Shown: positions 10,602 to 22,213, numbered from the stretch's first letter. The stretch is 64,000 nucleotides of DNA from Marvania coccoides (GCA_963854735.1 OY978101.1:62001-126000); one strand, 5' to 3'. Made by a program: numbers and translations. The notes: a model not told the origin generated them from the letters alone.

Positions 10602-12016
10602 ATGGCCACAATGCAAGTTCGAGGAGGGATGTTCAAGCTCGCTACCTCGCGAGTGCTGAGCCCCAGGCCCGCTGTGCGCTCTAGACCACGTCCCAGGGTG
10701 GCCAGTAACGCTGCCGCAGGTGCGAAAAATCGCACATTGCTTGCCATTGCCAGTCTCCCCAAGAAATTGCCGCCCCGCCAGCGCTCTAGAATTTGTTTCA
10801 TGGGCCCAGTGTCTAGAAGTACTGACAGCATAACCCGCGCAGGTGGATTTAACAACATCTCATCTCAATCCCTTGACGATGGCAGCGTCATGTACCGCTT
10901 CTTTGACACCCCTCAAGAAGAAGCGGAAGACGCTCCCGTTGCTGCCCTTCAACAAGAAGGGGGCGAAGCGCCATCAGAGCAGCAGCAGCAGCAGCAGCAG
11001 CAAGACGATCCTCGCGCCCGCTCCAGCTGGGGCGCCAAGGAAGTTGGCGGGGGGTCGTCTGCGGATGCCGACTACCTGTACGAGATAGGTAACCGCAGCT
11101 ACACCAACCTCAACATCGACACCGGGCAAAACTCGACCAACCTCGACTCGGTGTTCACCGGCAACTTCCTCGGGCACAAGAGCGACATCGCCGACGGCAC
11201 CTTGCGCAACTACGAGTTCCGTTCCTTCAATAACATCGTTGGCGACTACTACGTGGCACCTCGCTTCCTGGATTCCGTGGTGCTACATATCGCAAAAAAC
11301 TTCCTGATGGACGAGGGGTGCTTCGACAAGGCCACGCGGGTGCCGCTGCTGCTGGGGATCTGGGGCGGCAAGGGCCAGGGCAAGTCGTTCCAGACGGAGC
11401 TGTGCTTTAAGAAGCTGGGAGTGGAGGCCGTGGTGATGAGCGCGGGGGAGCTGGAGAGCGAGTGGGCCGGGCAACCGGGCAAGCTCATTCGCGAGCGCTA
11501 TCGCAAGGCTGCCGAGCTGAGCAAGGTGCGCGGCAAGCTGTCGTGCCTGCTCATCAATGACCTGGATGCGGGGATTGGCCACTTTGCAAACACCCAAATG
11601 ACGGTAAACAACCAAATGGTGGTGGGCACGCTGATGGCAATCTGGTGAGTAGGAGCAGTAATAATCAGTCTGCTACGGGGCCTTAGTTGCCCTTTTGTGC
11701 GGACTTTAAACCCTGTAATGTATGTATGTATGTATGTATGTATGTATGTATGTATGTATGTATGTATGTATGTATGTATGTATGTATGTATGTATGTATG
11801 TATGTATGTATGTATGTATGTATGTATGTATGTATGTATGTATGTATGTATGTATGTATGTATGTATGTATGTATGTATGTATGTATGTATGTATGTATG
11901 TATGTATGTATGTATGTATGTATGTATGTATGTATGTATGTATGTATGTATGTATGTATGTATGTATGTATGTATGTATGTATGTATGTATGTATGTATG
12001 TATGTATGTATGTATG

Positions 12017-12047
<31 letters not shown>

Positions 12048-12886
12048 TGGATTGTCTTTTTAAAAGAAACTGACACCGCTTTTTTTTGTCACTGACATTT
12101 TATTTTAATTCCGTTTTTCCTTCTCCTCTCGCAGCGACAACCCCAACAGGGTGTCGCCACCAGGGTTTGAGTGGCGCGAAAACGACCACAACCGCCGTGT
12201 GCCCATCATCGTCACCGGCAACGACCTCTCAAAGGTGTTTGCGCCCCTGCTGCGCGACGGCCGCATGGACAAGTTCTACTGGCAGCCGTCCATCGACGAC
12301 CTCTCCAACATCCTGCTGCAGATGTAGGTTCATTTATGTCACAGGGAATTGCTTAGCAGTAGCTCAGTTTGTAAATTAGTTCCTAACGACTCCGCGTTTA
12401 ATGCTTTGATTAAAACTCGCGGCAGAATGACGTCGGAAATTCTGGAAACTCGCAACTGTCAAGTTAAGCACCTGCTCACTTGTGAAAGTATTGAAAATGG
12501 TTGTGTGCAGGTACAAAGACGATGGGCTGGGCATGGAGGACATGAAGGCAATTCTGGCTGCCTTTCCCAACCAGTCTCTGGACTTTTTTGGGGCTCTGCG
12601 GTCTTCTACGTACGACAATCAGATTCGCGATTGGATTCGCAAAGACGTGATTAACGGCGAGATTGAGGAGGCCAACGAAAATTTGAAGGACCTGGGGCGG
12701 CGGTTGGTGAGGAAGGAGGGCCTACCTGAGTTTGAGCCAGTTGAGTTGACGCTGGCGATGCTAATGAAAGAGGGGGAGCGGCTGGTGGCTGAGCAGGATG
12801 CGGTGCAGATGATGAAGCTGAGCGTTGAGTACTACAAAAGGGGGAACCAGGCGCCCCAGAAGAGCATAATCGGGCTGTCTGGGTAG
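10602..12886 (+). CDS. Rubisco-activase-like AAA+ protein
   Basis: Exons 10602..11644, 12135..12323 and 12511..12886; 535 aa. Seen: an Arg/Ala-rich N-terminus (plastid targeting likely), a polyglutamine run (residues about 125-134), then the AAA+ core with Walker [19 protein letters not shown] (about 252-268), [20 protein letters not shown], Walker [12 protein letters not shown], sensor [20 protein letters not shown] and [10 protein letters not shown]. The ESEWAG and [16 protein letters not shown] signatures match the RCA-like paralogue of land plants (At1g73110 type) rather than canonical activase, which reads ESGNAG. There is no C-terminal redox Cys pair; the protein ends IIGLSG. Rubisco remodelling is therefore not assured. 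The first intron carries a 329-bp TATG repeat. Confidence 0.88.
11718..12046. repeat. (ATGT)n microsatellite, about 82 copies
   Basis: Perfect tetranucleotide tract of 329 bp inside intron 1 of the Rubisco-activase-like gene (intron 11645-12134). No interruption is visible. It makes open frames on both strands (Met-Tyr-Val-Cys and His-Thr-Tyr-Ile repeats) that are not genes. Confidence 0.98.
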
Positions 12887-13193
12887 TCAGGCCAACCGCG
12901 TTTATTATTATATATGCTTTGTGGGAGGATTGATATGATTTTTGGTAAGGTATTTATTGTTATTACCATGGCGGTGATTTTACGGGGCTGCTTAAGAAGG
13001 GGCCCCCGCTGGTCGTGGCCCACCCCAGCCACAACTTGCAAGCTTTTGTTGTTGTGAAGTTATGCGGGAAATCAATGGAAGAATTTTCCGTTGCTTAGCT
13101 ACCCTTTGAAAGAAAGCGAGGCGGCGCCAGGTGGACACACCCGACTGCAGCATCTCGACAAATACCCTATTTCGATTTAAATAATCTGTAACG
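12887..13193. other. Intergenic
   Basis: Spacer between the tandem Rubisco-activase-like and HBS1 genes; no gene recognised. Confidence 0.6.
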
Positions 13194-15308
13194 ATGGCGC
13201 ACCGCAAAGGTGGAGCGATGTACGACGACGATGATTTGGACGACTACGACGAGGATTATGAAGACGACGACTACTGGGAAGAGGGCGATGCGGACGATGC
13301 CCCCGTCGCGGCGAAACCAGCAAATAACGATGTTAGTGATGTTCAGCCCAAAGCTTCATGCACCCCGAAATTTTTCAAACAACGAAACATCATGGCATCT
13401 CTCGCTATTCATTGTGCTCGCAGGCCAAACCCGCTGCCGGTGGCGCAGCAGGTGCGTCTGCCTTTGCTCGGGGCCTCACCGGTCCTCCCCCGAAATTACC
13501 CAGCGGCAAACCGCAGCCGAGCGGTAGGTTCACCGCTCGGTGGCCCACTGCCTTTATTTTTATTTTATTTTCACACCAAAAAATGTCTCCCCAAACTCTA
13601 CCTTGATGCTGCTGCAGGCAAGTCCCTCCCTCAGGCCAAGCAGATAAATATGCAGCCCCACCCCGTGGCACCACCCCCTTCCCACCCTCAAGCCGGCAAA
13701 CCTTTCTCTTTTGACACCCCCTCGCCAGACGACGCAGTGCTAGCAGCACAGCGGCAACGGACAGGAGGCACTGCAGCAGAAGCCACCTCGTCCACCACAA
13801 CCGCCGTCTCCCAGAAAATGGCGGGAATGGGCCTCGAAGGACCAGCACCAGCAGCAGCAGCAGCACCAGCACCAGCTAGTAAGCCAGCGGTGCCCCCGCC
13901 CCGCCCCCTCGGCGAATACCGCCCAGACGCGGAACTGGCTGCCGCCTGCGCCGCTGCCTCCACCGCCGATGCCACCCCTGGGTCAAAGCCCCGCCTGCAC
14001 TTGGTTGTGTTGGGTCACGTTGATGCAGGGAAGAGTACGCTCATGGGGCGCATGCTGTACGAACTGGGGCACGTGGAAGAGAAGGCGGTGCACCGCGCCA
14101 AGCGGGACGCTGCTGCCGCCGGCAAAGCGTCGTTTGCGTGGGCGTGGATGCTGGACGAGCGGCCTGAGGAGCGGGCGAGGGGGGTCACAGTGGACGTGGC
14201 TGTCACTCGATTTGAGACACCGCAGCGCATCGTGACGCTGCTGGACGCCCCCGGGCACCGCGATTTCGTGCCCAACATGATTGCGGGCGCGGCGCAGGCG
14301 GATGCTGCGCTACTGGTGGTTGACGGTTCTCCCGGAGGGTTTGAATCAGGGTTCGCTGCCCCCGCGCCAGGCAGCCCTGAGGGGGGCGGGCAGACGCGAG
14401 AACACGCGCAGCTGGCGCGCAGCCTGGGGGTTGAGCAGGCGGCGGTGGTGGTGACCAAGCTTGACACGTGCGAGTTCAGCCAAGCTCGGTTTGAAGAGAT
14501 CAAGGCGCAGATGGAGCCGTTCCTGCGCAGCTGCGGGTTCAAGCCCGGGTCGCTACAGTGGCTGCCAGCGGTGGGCCCCAGCGGAGAGAACCTTGCCAAG
14601 CCGCCCTCTGCGCCTGCGCTGGCAGCATGGTACACAGGCCCAACGCTGGCTGCAGCAATCGACGCGTTCTCGCCCGCGCACCGCCTGGTGGACCGTCCGC
14701 TCCGCATGCCGGTAGCAGAGGTGGCTGCGCGCGGCTCCAAAGGCGTCGTGACGATTGGAGGAAAGATTGAGGGCGGGGCGTTGCGCCCTGGGTCGCGGGT
14801 GCTGGTGATGCCCTCTCGGGAGCTGGCCACGGTGAAATCCATCGAGGTGGAGGGGCGGGCCGCCGCTGTGGCGCGCGCGGGGGACTCTGCTGATGTGGCG
14901 CTGACTGGGATCGACTCCCACGCTGTTCACGTCGGGTTTGTGCTGTGCCACCCAGACTTTCCTGTGCCGCTGGCTACGTCGCTGCTGGCAGAGGTGGTGG
15001 TGCTAGACGTGGCCATCCCTCTGCTGAAGGGGCAGCAGGTGACGCTGCACGCGCACGCGGCGCGAGACAGCGGCCACGTCTCCCGCCTGGTGGCCCAGCT
15101 GGACGCGAAAACTGGGGAGGTGGTGAGGCAAAGGCCGCGGTGCCTGGTGAAGGGGCACGCTGCGGTGATAGAGATCACTCCCTCGCGTCCGCTGCCCATC
15201 GAATGTTACTCTGACTACCGCTCGCTGGGCAGAGTGGCACTGAGGGATGGGGGGAGGACGCTGGCGGTGGGTATTGTCACGCAGCTCAACCCCCACCACA
15301 ACCGTTAA
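13194..15308 (+). CDS. HBS1: HBS1-like translational GTPase (ribosome rescue)
   Basis: Exons 13194..13331, 13424..13523 and 13618..15308; 642 aa. The open frame continues through the introns, but splicing replaces hydrophobic intron translation with a Pro/Gly/Ala linker (GLTGPPPKLPSGKPQPSG). Seen: an acidic N-terminus rich in D and Y (DDDDLDDYDEDYEDDDYW), typical of HBS1, G1 VVLGHVDAGKSTLMGRMLYE (GHVDAGKS at 212-219), G2 in ERARGVTVDVAVTRFET, G3 DAPGHRDF (289), G4 region VVVTKLDT (359-362) and EF-Tu-like domains 2 and 3. HBS1 with Pelota/Dom34 releases stalled ribosomes. G4 reads TKLD where NKxD is usual. eRF3 is the alternative; the acidic N-terminus and the short linker favour HBS1. Confidence 0.9.
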   Translation: MAHRKGGAMYDDDDLDDYDEDYEDDDYWEEGDADDAPVAAKPANNDVSDVQPKASCTPKFFKQRNIMASLAIHCARRPNPLPVAQQVRLPLLGASPVLPRNYPAANRSRAVGSPLGGPLPLFLFYFHTKKCLPKLYLDAAAGKSLPQAKQINMQPHPVAPPPSHPQAGKPFSFDTPSPDDAVLAAQRQRTGGTAAEATSSTTTAVSQKMAGMGLEGPAPAAAAAPAPASKPAVPPPRPLGEYRPDAELAAACAAASTADATPGSKPRLHLVVLGHVDAGKSTLMGRMLYELGHVEEKAVHRAKRDAAAAGKASFAWAWMLDERPEERARGVTVDVAVTRFETPQRIVTLLDAPGHRDFVPNMIAGAAQADAALLVVDGSPGGFESGFAAPAPGSPEGGGQTREHAQLARSLGVEQAAVVVTKLDTCEFSQARFEEIKAQMEPFLRSCGFKPGSLQWLPAVGPSGENLAKPPSAPALAAWYTGPTLAAAIDAFSPAHRLVDRPLRMPVAEVAARGSKGVVTIGGKIEGGALRPGSRVLVMPSRELATVKSIEVEGRAAAVARAGDSADVALTGIDSHAVHVGFVLCHPDFPVPLATSLLAEVVVLDVAIPLLKGQQVTLHAHAARDSGHVSRLVAQLDAKTGEVVRQRPRCLVKGHAAVIEITPSRPLPIECYSDYRSLGRVALRDGGRTLAVGIVTQLNPHHNR

Positions 15309-15800
15309 TTGCAGCTATTTTTTTATAAAGTTGTTTTACAAAGCAAGGGCATGCACGTGTTCAGGGTGTCGGCAGAGGGAGGGTGCACGCTACTAGTAGT
15401 TGTGTTTCTATTATCTCTGGCTGTCTATATCAAAGCAAGGGAAAGGGCAAAAGGGTACGCATAATAGTTGTACGTAGTTATAACGGCGTGTCATTGGGCG
15501 GGGAGGGGTACTCGGTGGAAGAAGAGCCGCAATTTGCAGCTTCGCTCTTTCACCCCCCGAGCCCGCAAAAATAAAAATAAAAGGGATCTCTATAATTTAG
15601 GACATGCAAGGGTACATTTCTTCATTTCTTCAAGTCACGTATGCGGCACCGAGACTCACTCGTTGAAGTCTCACTCTGTGGGCGGCGGCAAACGGATACA
15701 CACAAATCTACAAATATTTCTTCCCACGGTCTCAGGGGTCATGCGGCCGGGCGACGGGTCTCTATTGATCGGGGTACATTTCATGTATATATCGCATGGT
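15309..15800. other. Tail-to-tail intergenic spacer
   Basis: 492 bp between the 3' ends of HBS1 and the MYB gene; only short chance open frames. Confidence 0.6.
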
Positions 15801-18116
15801 TCATGAGCGGCGCAGCAGTCCCAGCATGAATCCGGTGTCCAGCACCATGGGGCTCATCTCCCCCCCCCCCATGTTGTGCATGGGCAGCAGCGGGGACAGG
15901 AGGTGGTCGCCAGCCATAGGTTCGTCGATGCCGCCGCCCACAGCCGCCGCCCCTTGGCACAGGAATGCCATTAGGTCGGCGGATGCGTCAGCGGCACCAG
16001 CACCAGCAGAAGCGGGGCGCTTGCCGGCGGCGTTGATCGCAGCAGGCAGATTTGTGTCCATCCCAGCCAGGGGGGCACGCTGCTCGTGGGTGTTGCCAGC
16101 CGCCTGCATGCCAAACCCGCGGCGGGTGGCCCTGCTGCCCTTTCCACCACTGCCGTTTGCGTCGACGGCATGGGAGTTTTCCTGCTCGGCGCCAGTTTCG
16201 ACAAACTTGACGGGAGGAAGCTTGGTTATGTGGGCCAGGGGCGGACTTGCGATGGGGTTGGCCTGCTTGCGGCGCTTGGCGCGACGGTCGCCGGCGCCGC
16301 CGCCCTGCGCCGCAGCGGCGGAGCGCTGCTGCGCAAACTGGTGGGCCAGACCGCTCAGCACGACGGGCGATTCAAAGGGGGGAGCGGCCATTGCCGCGAG
16401 CGATTTGCCCTCTGAGCCAGAGCCGGTGGCGGTTTCCCCGCTGCCGCCCCTCAGCGCCTCCCCGATGCTCAACAGGCGGGCATCAGGGCCGGATCCAGGG
16501 TCAACCACGTTGCGACCGCGGCCAAAGAGGCCAGAGGAGAAGAGCTGGCGCTCAATGACCGGGCCAGACCCCCCTCCGCTTTCCTCCTTGGGGTCGGGCC
16601 CAGCAGCCAGCCCGAGCGCCATGAGCATGGGGTCAGCAGCAGCGGCGACACCTGGGTGGTCAGCCAGCAGCTTGTGCAGCTGCAGAAAGGCTTCGTGGTT
16701 CTGTTTGCTTGCTTTATTGACTTTGTTGCGGGCCTTGACAGCTTCACCATCGGAGGACTCTCCCTCCTCGTTGGAGGAAGGCAGCGTGGTGGGGCGCTTC
16801 TTTGGGATGGGACGGCGCGCAGGGCGCGCAGGGCGCCTAGCAGCAGGGCGCCCACCTGCGTCAGCGGGGCGCCGCGGAGCGGGCTGCGGGCGCATTCCCG
16901 CGGGCCTGGAGCGGAATACCGGCACCGGCAGGCACTCCTCCTCCACATGGATGTCGTGCTGCATGTTAAGGATGAGCTCAGGCGAGGTCTCGACTTCTGG
17001 TGACGTTGTCCCACCAGCCACCTCCCACTCGTTCTCGTCGGGACGGAGGGCCGCGCGGGGCCGCGCGCTGCGGCGCACGGGGCCCACGGCCTCTGCGCCG
17101 GATACCTCCTTGTGCACCATGGCCAGAGCTTCGGCTGCGGCAGCTGCCGCCTCCTGGGATGCCTCCACGCCCCCCTCGTTGCCCTGCCGCGCGAGTAGCT
17201 TGGATATGTCCTCGAGGCGGTGCTGCGCCGCGATCTTGACCGCCTTGGAGGGCTTGTGGGGGGCGGCGGCTACATCCTTGACGGTAGAGGATGCGACCTT
17301 CTTGAGCTTGGTGTACCAGCGGTTCTTCACGCTGTTGGCGGGGCGGCCGGGGATGAAGGTGGCGATGAGGGACCAGGACGTGCCGTGCATGCCCACCAGC
17401 TGCAGGATCTTGGAGTCTTCTTCGCCGGTCCACTCCCCCCTCTTCACCGACGGGTCCAGCACGTTGGTCCACCGCTCGTGGCACTGCTTGGAGTTGCGCC
17501 CGGGGAGGGAGACGGCCAGGGTCTTCCAGTTGCCGGCGCCGTGCTGGGACACCAGCGCGCGCAGCTTCTCGTCCTCCCCGGGGTTCCAGCTGCCCTTGCG
17601 AATAGACGGGTTGAGCACGAGGTTCCAGCGGTTGCGCAGCTGCTCCACCGTGCGCTGCTCGCCCCCCAGAGAGTCCATCTCGACCTTGACCGCGGCCCAG
17701 TTCAGCGAGTCGGTGTCGCGGCCCTTGGTGACGGCAGCTGTCAGCGCCTCATCCTCTTCGGAAGTCCACCGCGCCTGGCTGGCGCGCACTGCGCCCTGCT
17801 GCTTCCTGCAACGCGAAAAAAGAACATGAAACCAGGTGATGGTGAGGAAATGGGGGTGATGGCAGTCAAATCCGCGCAAACCCGCGTGGCACTGAGATGC
17901 ATTCGAGTGTTTGAAACAAACGGCAAGCGACCCGCGCTGATCACGGGCGTGTAGTGGCGCATCCAATGTATGCTGAACTCACGATCCTTTCTTGCCGGCG
18001 CGGGCGCGCAGCTGCTTGCGAGAGTAGTATTCATCGTCTGATGAGGTTTCGTTCTCAGCGTCCCACATGTGAGGGCCATCGCTCCCAGAGAAGCTGTTGG
18101 GCCTCTTTAAACGCAT
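15801..18116 (-). CDS. R1R2R3-type MYB transcription factor
   Basis: Exons 18116..17983 and 17805..15801; 712 aa. The start at 18116 gives MRLKRPNSFSGSDG; the intron phase (2) joins KKGS to KQQGAVRASQ. Three tandem MYB repeats follow (residues about 55-220): ARWTSEEDEALTAAVTKG with NWAAVKVEM, then KGSWNPGEDEKLRALVSQHG with NWKTLAVSLPGRNSKQCHER, then RGEWTGEEDSKILQLVGMHG with SWSLIATFIPGRPANSVKNR. R1 is longer and more divergent than R2 and R3. The remainder is low-complexity: basic RRP-rich around 370-400, then Gly/Ala/Ser-rich. Three-repeat MYBs control G2/M genes in plants; that role is inferred. An 11-C run at 15860 encodes part of the C-terminal Gly tract. Confidence 0.88.
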
Positions 18117-18389
18117 ATTGGGTAAAAATATATATTAAACCCAAATTTTATGAATGCTATGGCTGGCGTTTTCGGGTTCAAAATGTGGTTGGGCTCATCC
18201 CCTCCCGTGCTTGCCGTTTTATTGTTTTTCACTTTCATGCAATTTCAACATCAATCAATGCATTTACATGCGTACAACAAAATATCGTCAAAGGGCTGGC
18301 AGCGCAAGGCTCAGTGCGTCGAAATTTTGGTCAAATTTTGAAGCCTCCCGCTCCCCGCCTGTCACAGTAAAATGGGTGTGCAAGTACGT

Positions 18390-20187
18390 TCACAGCGTCA
18401 GGGTGGTGTCCAACAGCTTCTTCTTGGTGAGAGGCACCGGCTCTGCGCCCTCATTCACCACCGTCACGTCTCCGTCCACCACCACGCCGCCCTCAAACCT
18501 CACCGCTCCCTTCACCGTCAGGCTCTTGCACCCAATCAACGACGGCACCTCCACAGTCAACGCCTCCATTTGGTCCACCAGCTTGTAGTGCTTGTCATCC
18601 AGCTTCACCAGCGGCGGCGCGGGGGCCAGCAGCTTGATGGTGCTGCCCTCGGTGAGCCCGTAAGCATCGCTGCGCAGCGCAAACAGATCGCTGCAGGTCT
18701 TGACGGGCGCGAACCGCGACCGGGGGACCACCACTGCACCTGCATCGTCAAAGCATTCGATGGCCGACCCCATGGCCGTCTCCAGCTGGAACACTGGCTC
18801 AGAGGATCCGTCGCGAGGGTTGACGGTCTTCTTGTTCTTGATCAGCGGCAGCCGCAGGGTGCCACCGCACGAGTCCAGCGTGGCCTTGAGCTTCTTCAGG
18901 TTGACCCACAGGTTGTTGGTGTTGAAGAATTTGTGCTTGGTGATGTCCTCAAAAGCTGCCTTATCACCGTCGGGGCACATCGCGCTCTCCCGCAGCATCA
19001 GGCGCCCGTCAGACACCCGCTTGGCCAGGTGGCCGCCCTTTTTGTCTCCCGCCGTCCGTTCGCACACCTCCATGAGGAACGCCCTGTCTGAGGCGGCAAA
19101 GTATGCCAGCAGGTCCAGGTCAAGCGTTGCGCCCAGGTTGTCGGAGTTGGAGACAAACAGATAGGTGACGCCGGCGGTCAGGAGGCGGTCCAGCATGCCA
19201 GAACCCACCAGGGATGGGTAGATGTCGCCGTGGCCGGGGGGGGCCCTGCAGGCATGGCAAATTTTAATATAACAGACGTAAAATTTAGCACACGCTTTTG
19301 GGGGTAGCAAAGGGATTGACTATAGGACCCCGTTCTCTCATAGTAAACCAGCAATTTTAATAATATTTACGTATCAGCAGCGACTACTACTACTACTACT
19401 ACTACTGTAACTGAGGGCTCACCACTCCATGTCAGGGTTGCTGGGGTAGGAGGCGGGCTTCATGGTGGCAGCGTCCACCTTGCAAGAGCTGTTCTGCAGC
19501 AGCTCAACGTCGGGCTCGGACATCAGGTCGCTGTGCGCCGTGGCCAGGAAGCCCTTGCTGTCCTCCGAGGTTGAGAACGAGTTCATCAGCACAAACTTGA
19601 CGTTGGCGCCGTGCTGCTTGCGCATGAACTTGATCTGATCCGCAATCAGGTCCAGAAACGTCTTGCCGTTCTTCACCGGCAGCAGGCTCTTGGCCTTCTC
19701 CAGGCCCATGCTGGTGCCCAGTCCGCCGTTGAGTTTAAGCACGGCAGTGGCAGCCAGCAGAGCTGGGATGTCTGAGCTGGCGGAGTGGGACAGGCTGTCG
19801 AGGCGCGGCAGGTCGTCCACAGGGGTGATCTCGGTCTCGGGGACCTGCAAACGGGGCGAGAGAGGGGTCATCAGTACAGTGGCGGCACACTGGGCGCCTG
19901 GCGCCCCCCAATACAGGGCGGAAACTCACCAGCCCGGTGACACCGGCGACCAGCTGCTCGTAGTTGTGCTGGAAGGCATCGACCGCGGCCTGGCTGAGGC
20001 CTGCGGCCTTCATTTTGGCCTCGAATAACGACCATACAGGCTGCGTGTGAAAAGATAAAGGGGCGTGATCAGCGTGGTTCGAGGGCGCACAAGTACTATA
20101 CATATATCAATAAATACGAGCCAACAACGATCAACTCACAGTGGTGTCCTCCGCAGTCTGGGGAGGTGCCTGAGCTGGAGCTGCCAT
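18390..20187 (-). CDS. UGP: UTP-glucose-1-phosphate uridylyltransferase
   Basis: Exons 20187..20140, 20040..19930, 19844..19423 and 19245..18390; 478 aa, matching the ~470-aa eukaryotic UGPase. Seen: nucleotide-binding LKLNGGLGTSMGLEKAKSLL, FVLMNSFSTSEDSKG, EWAPPGHGDIYPSLVGSGML (formed across the third intron), YLFVSNSDNLGATLDLDLLA, then NTNNLWVNL and the C-terminal left-handed beta-helix (VRFEGGVVVDGDVTVVNEG). It makes UDP-glucose in the cytosol for cell wall and carbohydrate synthesis. All three phases (0, 0, 2) agree. The third intron (19246-19422) holds a short (TAC)n tract near 19382-19406. Head-to-head with the DEG protease across 363 bp. Confidence 0.95.
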
Positions 20188-20550
20188 TCTGAAAAATGGC
20201 AGAATCTGCAGCTTCTGGCTGGTAGATTAGAGTCTAGTAATGTTTAAAAATAATAATTAAAGCGTGGTCAATCTTGCCAAGGCTGCAAAACGCGTCTGGA
20301 ACTTTATGGTCTCTAGACACACAAGAATCGCTTTAAATACTTTTATTTCTTGGTAAATCCGGGCCATTTAATGCGTTCATGTGGTGAACATTTGATATTT
20401 TTCAAAGTAGCGTGAGCAAAGAGACATTCTTTGAGAAATTATAGTTTGAAATTTGTGATAGTGGATTATTTCCTGTCGTACATCTCAGTTTCGTGGTTCG
20501 CATCTTTTAGAATTCATAAAAATACTGTGTGGGTTGGTCGAAACGCCGCA
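20188..20550. other. Divergent promoter region
   Basis: 363-bp AT-rich spacer between the 5' ends of UGP (-) and DEG (+); no gene seen. Confidence 0.6.
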
Positions 20551-22213
20551 ATGAGAGCTGTAGGTGTAGTTTTGACCTCCTCTCCCAGCACCACAAAAAC
20601 ATGTGAGACCCTCTCTTTGCCAGCAACTCTGTAGCCTGCGGGGGTTAGCTAACCCCTGTCTTGATGTTTGTAGGCCCTGTCATGTGCGCATGGCGACCTA
20701 CTCGCTTTGTCACCCATAGCCCGCCTCTCCACCACCGCCACAGAAATAGGTTGGCAGCGAAGCCCCTGGCTGCTTTGGGGAAAGACAACAACAGCAGCGA
20801 CACCAGCGAGAAACCCACCCTCTGGTCGAAGCTCAAAGACGGCGCCTTAAGCATCGGTTTGGGCGTTGCCATTGGCATCATCGTATCCAACGCTGGGCTG
20901 GCAGGCGTGGTCTCAGCTGGACCTCGCTTCCAGGGCGATGAGGCAGCCACAATCCAGCTGTTTCAGCGCAGCACACCTAGCGTGGTGTACATCACCAATC
21001 TGGCTACCCGGCAGGACGCCTTCACTCTCAACACGCTGGAGATCCCGCAGGGCGCTGGCTCTGGGTTCATTTGGGACGCCCAGGGCCACGTCGTCACGAA
21101 TTTCCACGTGGTGCGGGGCGCGAACGACGTGCGGGTGACGCTGGCTGGCGGGACCGACTACCCAGCAAAGATTCTGGGCGTTGACCCTGATAAAGACATA
21201 GCGGTGCTGCAAATCGACACCGAGGGGCATGAAGACCTGCACCCGCTGCAGCTGGGCACCTCCAAAGACCTCCAAGTGGGGCAGCGGGTGTTTGCCATCG
21301 GCAACCCCTTTGGTCTGGACCACACGCTGACCACAGGTGTGATCTCTGGCACGGGGCGGGAGATCAGCAGCGGCATCAACATGCGGCCGATCTCGGATGT
21401 GGTGCAGACCGACGCAGCCATCAACCCCGGAAACTCAGGGGGTAAGTGATGAGCGCGAAGCGTTTTATGGGGGTCTCCCCTACTGCAGTTGTCTTCTTTG
21501 AACTGAAGAAAGACAGAAACGTTTTTTCTTCACACTTTTATCTCCTCTAAACCTATTTCACTGCCAAATATATAAACTCAGGCCCCCTTCTCGACTCTTC
21601 CGGCCGCTTAATAGGCGTCAACACCGCCATTTACTCAGCGTCAGGCATGAGCTCTGGCGTGGGGTTCGCCATCCCTGCGGACATAGTCAGGTCCAGTGTG
21701 GAGCAGATCATCACCTTTGGGCGCGTTGTGCGGCCAATCATGGGAATCTCTTTTGCGCCAGATGCATCAGTGGAGCAGCTGGGCGTGTCGGGTGTCTTGG
21801 TGCTGGACGCAAGAGAAGGTGAGGCGGAGAGGGCGGGAAAGGAAGAGAAAGATCGATCATAAAATGAAACATAATTTAATTGACTCGTTTTTGCAGGCGG
21901 CCCAGCTCAGAAGGCAGGAGTTCGTGGCACAACGAGAGACGAGTACGGGAGGCGAGTGGTATTGATATTGACTATTCGAACGTTGATATTTTATTAATCA
22001 ATTAAATAAGTAATATCGAGTTCTTTCTCTTTCTATCTTTACAGGCTGGTACTGGGCGACATCATCCTGGCGGTACAAGGCAAGAAAGTAAAGAGCTCGT
22101 CTGATCTGTACCGCGTTCTAGACAAGTCCGCTGTGGGAGACCAACTGGCGGTAGAGGTGCTGCGCGGCAACTCAACCGAAGACCTCACGATCACGCTGGA
22201 GGCATCGTCTTAA
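20551..22213 (+). CDS. DEG1: DEG1-type serine protease, chloroplast lumen
   Basis: Exons 20551..20602, 20674..21441, 21582..21818, 21897..21951 and 22045..22213; 426 aa. The small first exon supplies the transit peptide start (MRAVGVVLTSSPSTTKT). A hydrophobic stretch (SIGLGVAIGIIVSNAGLAGV) could be the lumenal targeting signal. Trypsin-like triad: His162 (VTNFHVVRG), Asp192 (DPDKDIAVLQ), Ser272 (INPGNSGGPLL, formed across intron 2). A single PDZ domain follows, with PAQKAGVRGT and LGDIILAVQGKKV. DEG1 degrades damaged photosystem II proteins at the lumenal side. Intron 4 is GC-AG: GGGAG followed by gcgagt is the only donor that keeps the PDZ frame. Confidence 0.92.

Noticed and set aside
11687..12076. 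Long open frames on both strands (Met-Tyr-Val-Cys and His-Thr-Tyr-Ile repeats)
   Set aside because: They are translations of the TATG microsatellite inside an intron.
10602..12886. Calling this gene canonical Rubisco activase
   Set aside because: ESEWAG and [16 protein letters not shown] signatures fit the RCA-like paralogue; no redox Cys tail.
15796..17829. 677-codon plus-strand open frame opposite the MYB gene
   Set aside because: Shadow of the GC-rich MYB coding strand; the MYB repeats are unmistakable on the minus strand.
20664..20673. ATG at 20664 as the DEG start
   Set aside because: It sits in the intron just before the tttgtag acceptor; the exon from 20551 joins in phase and supplies a transit peptide.
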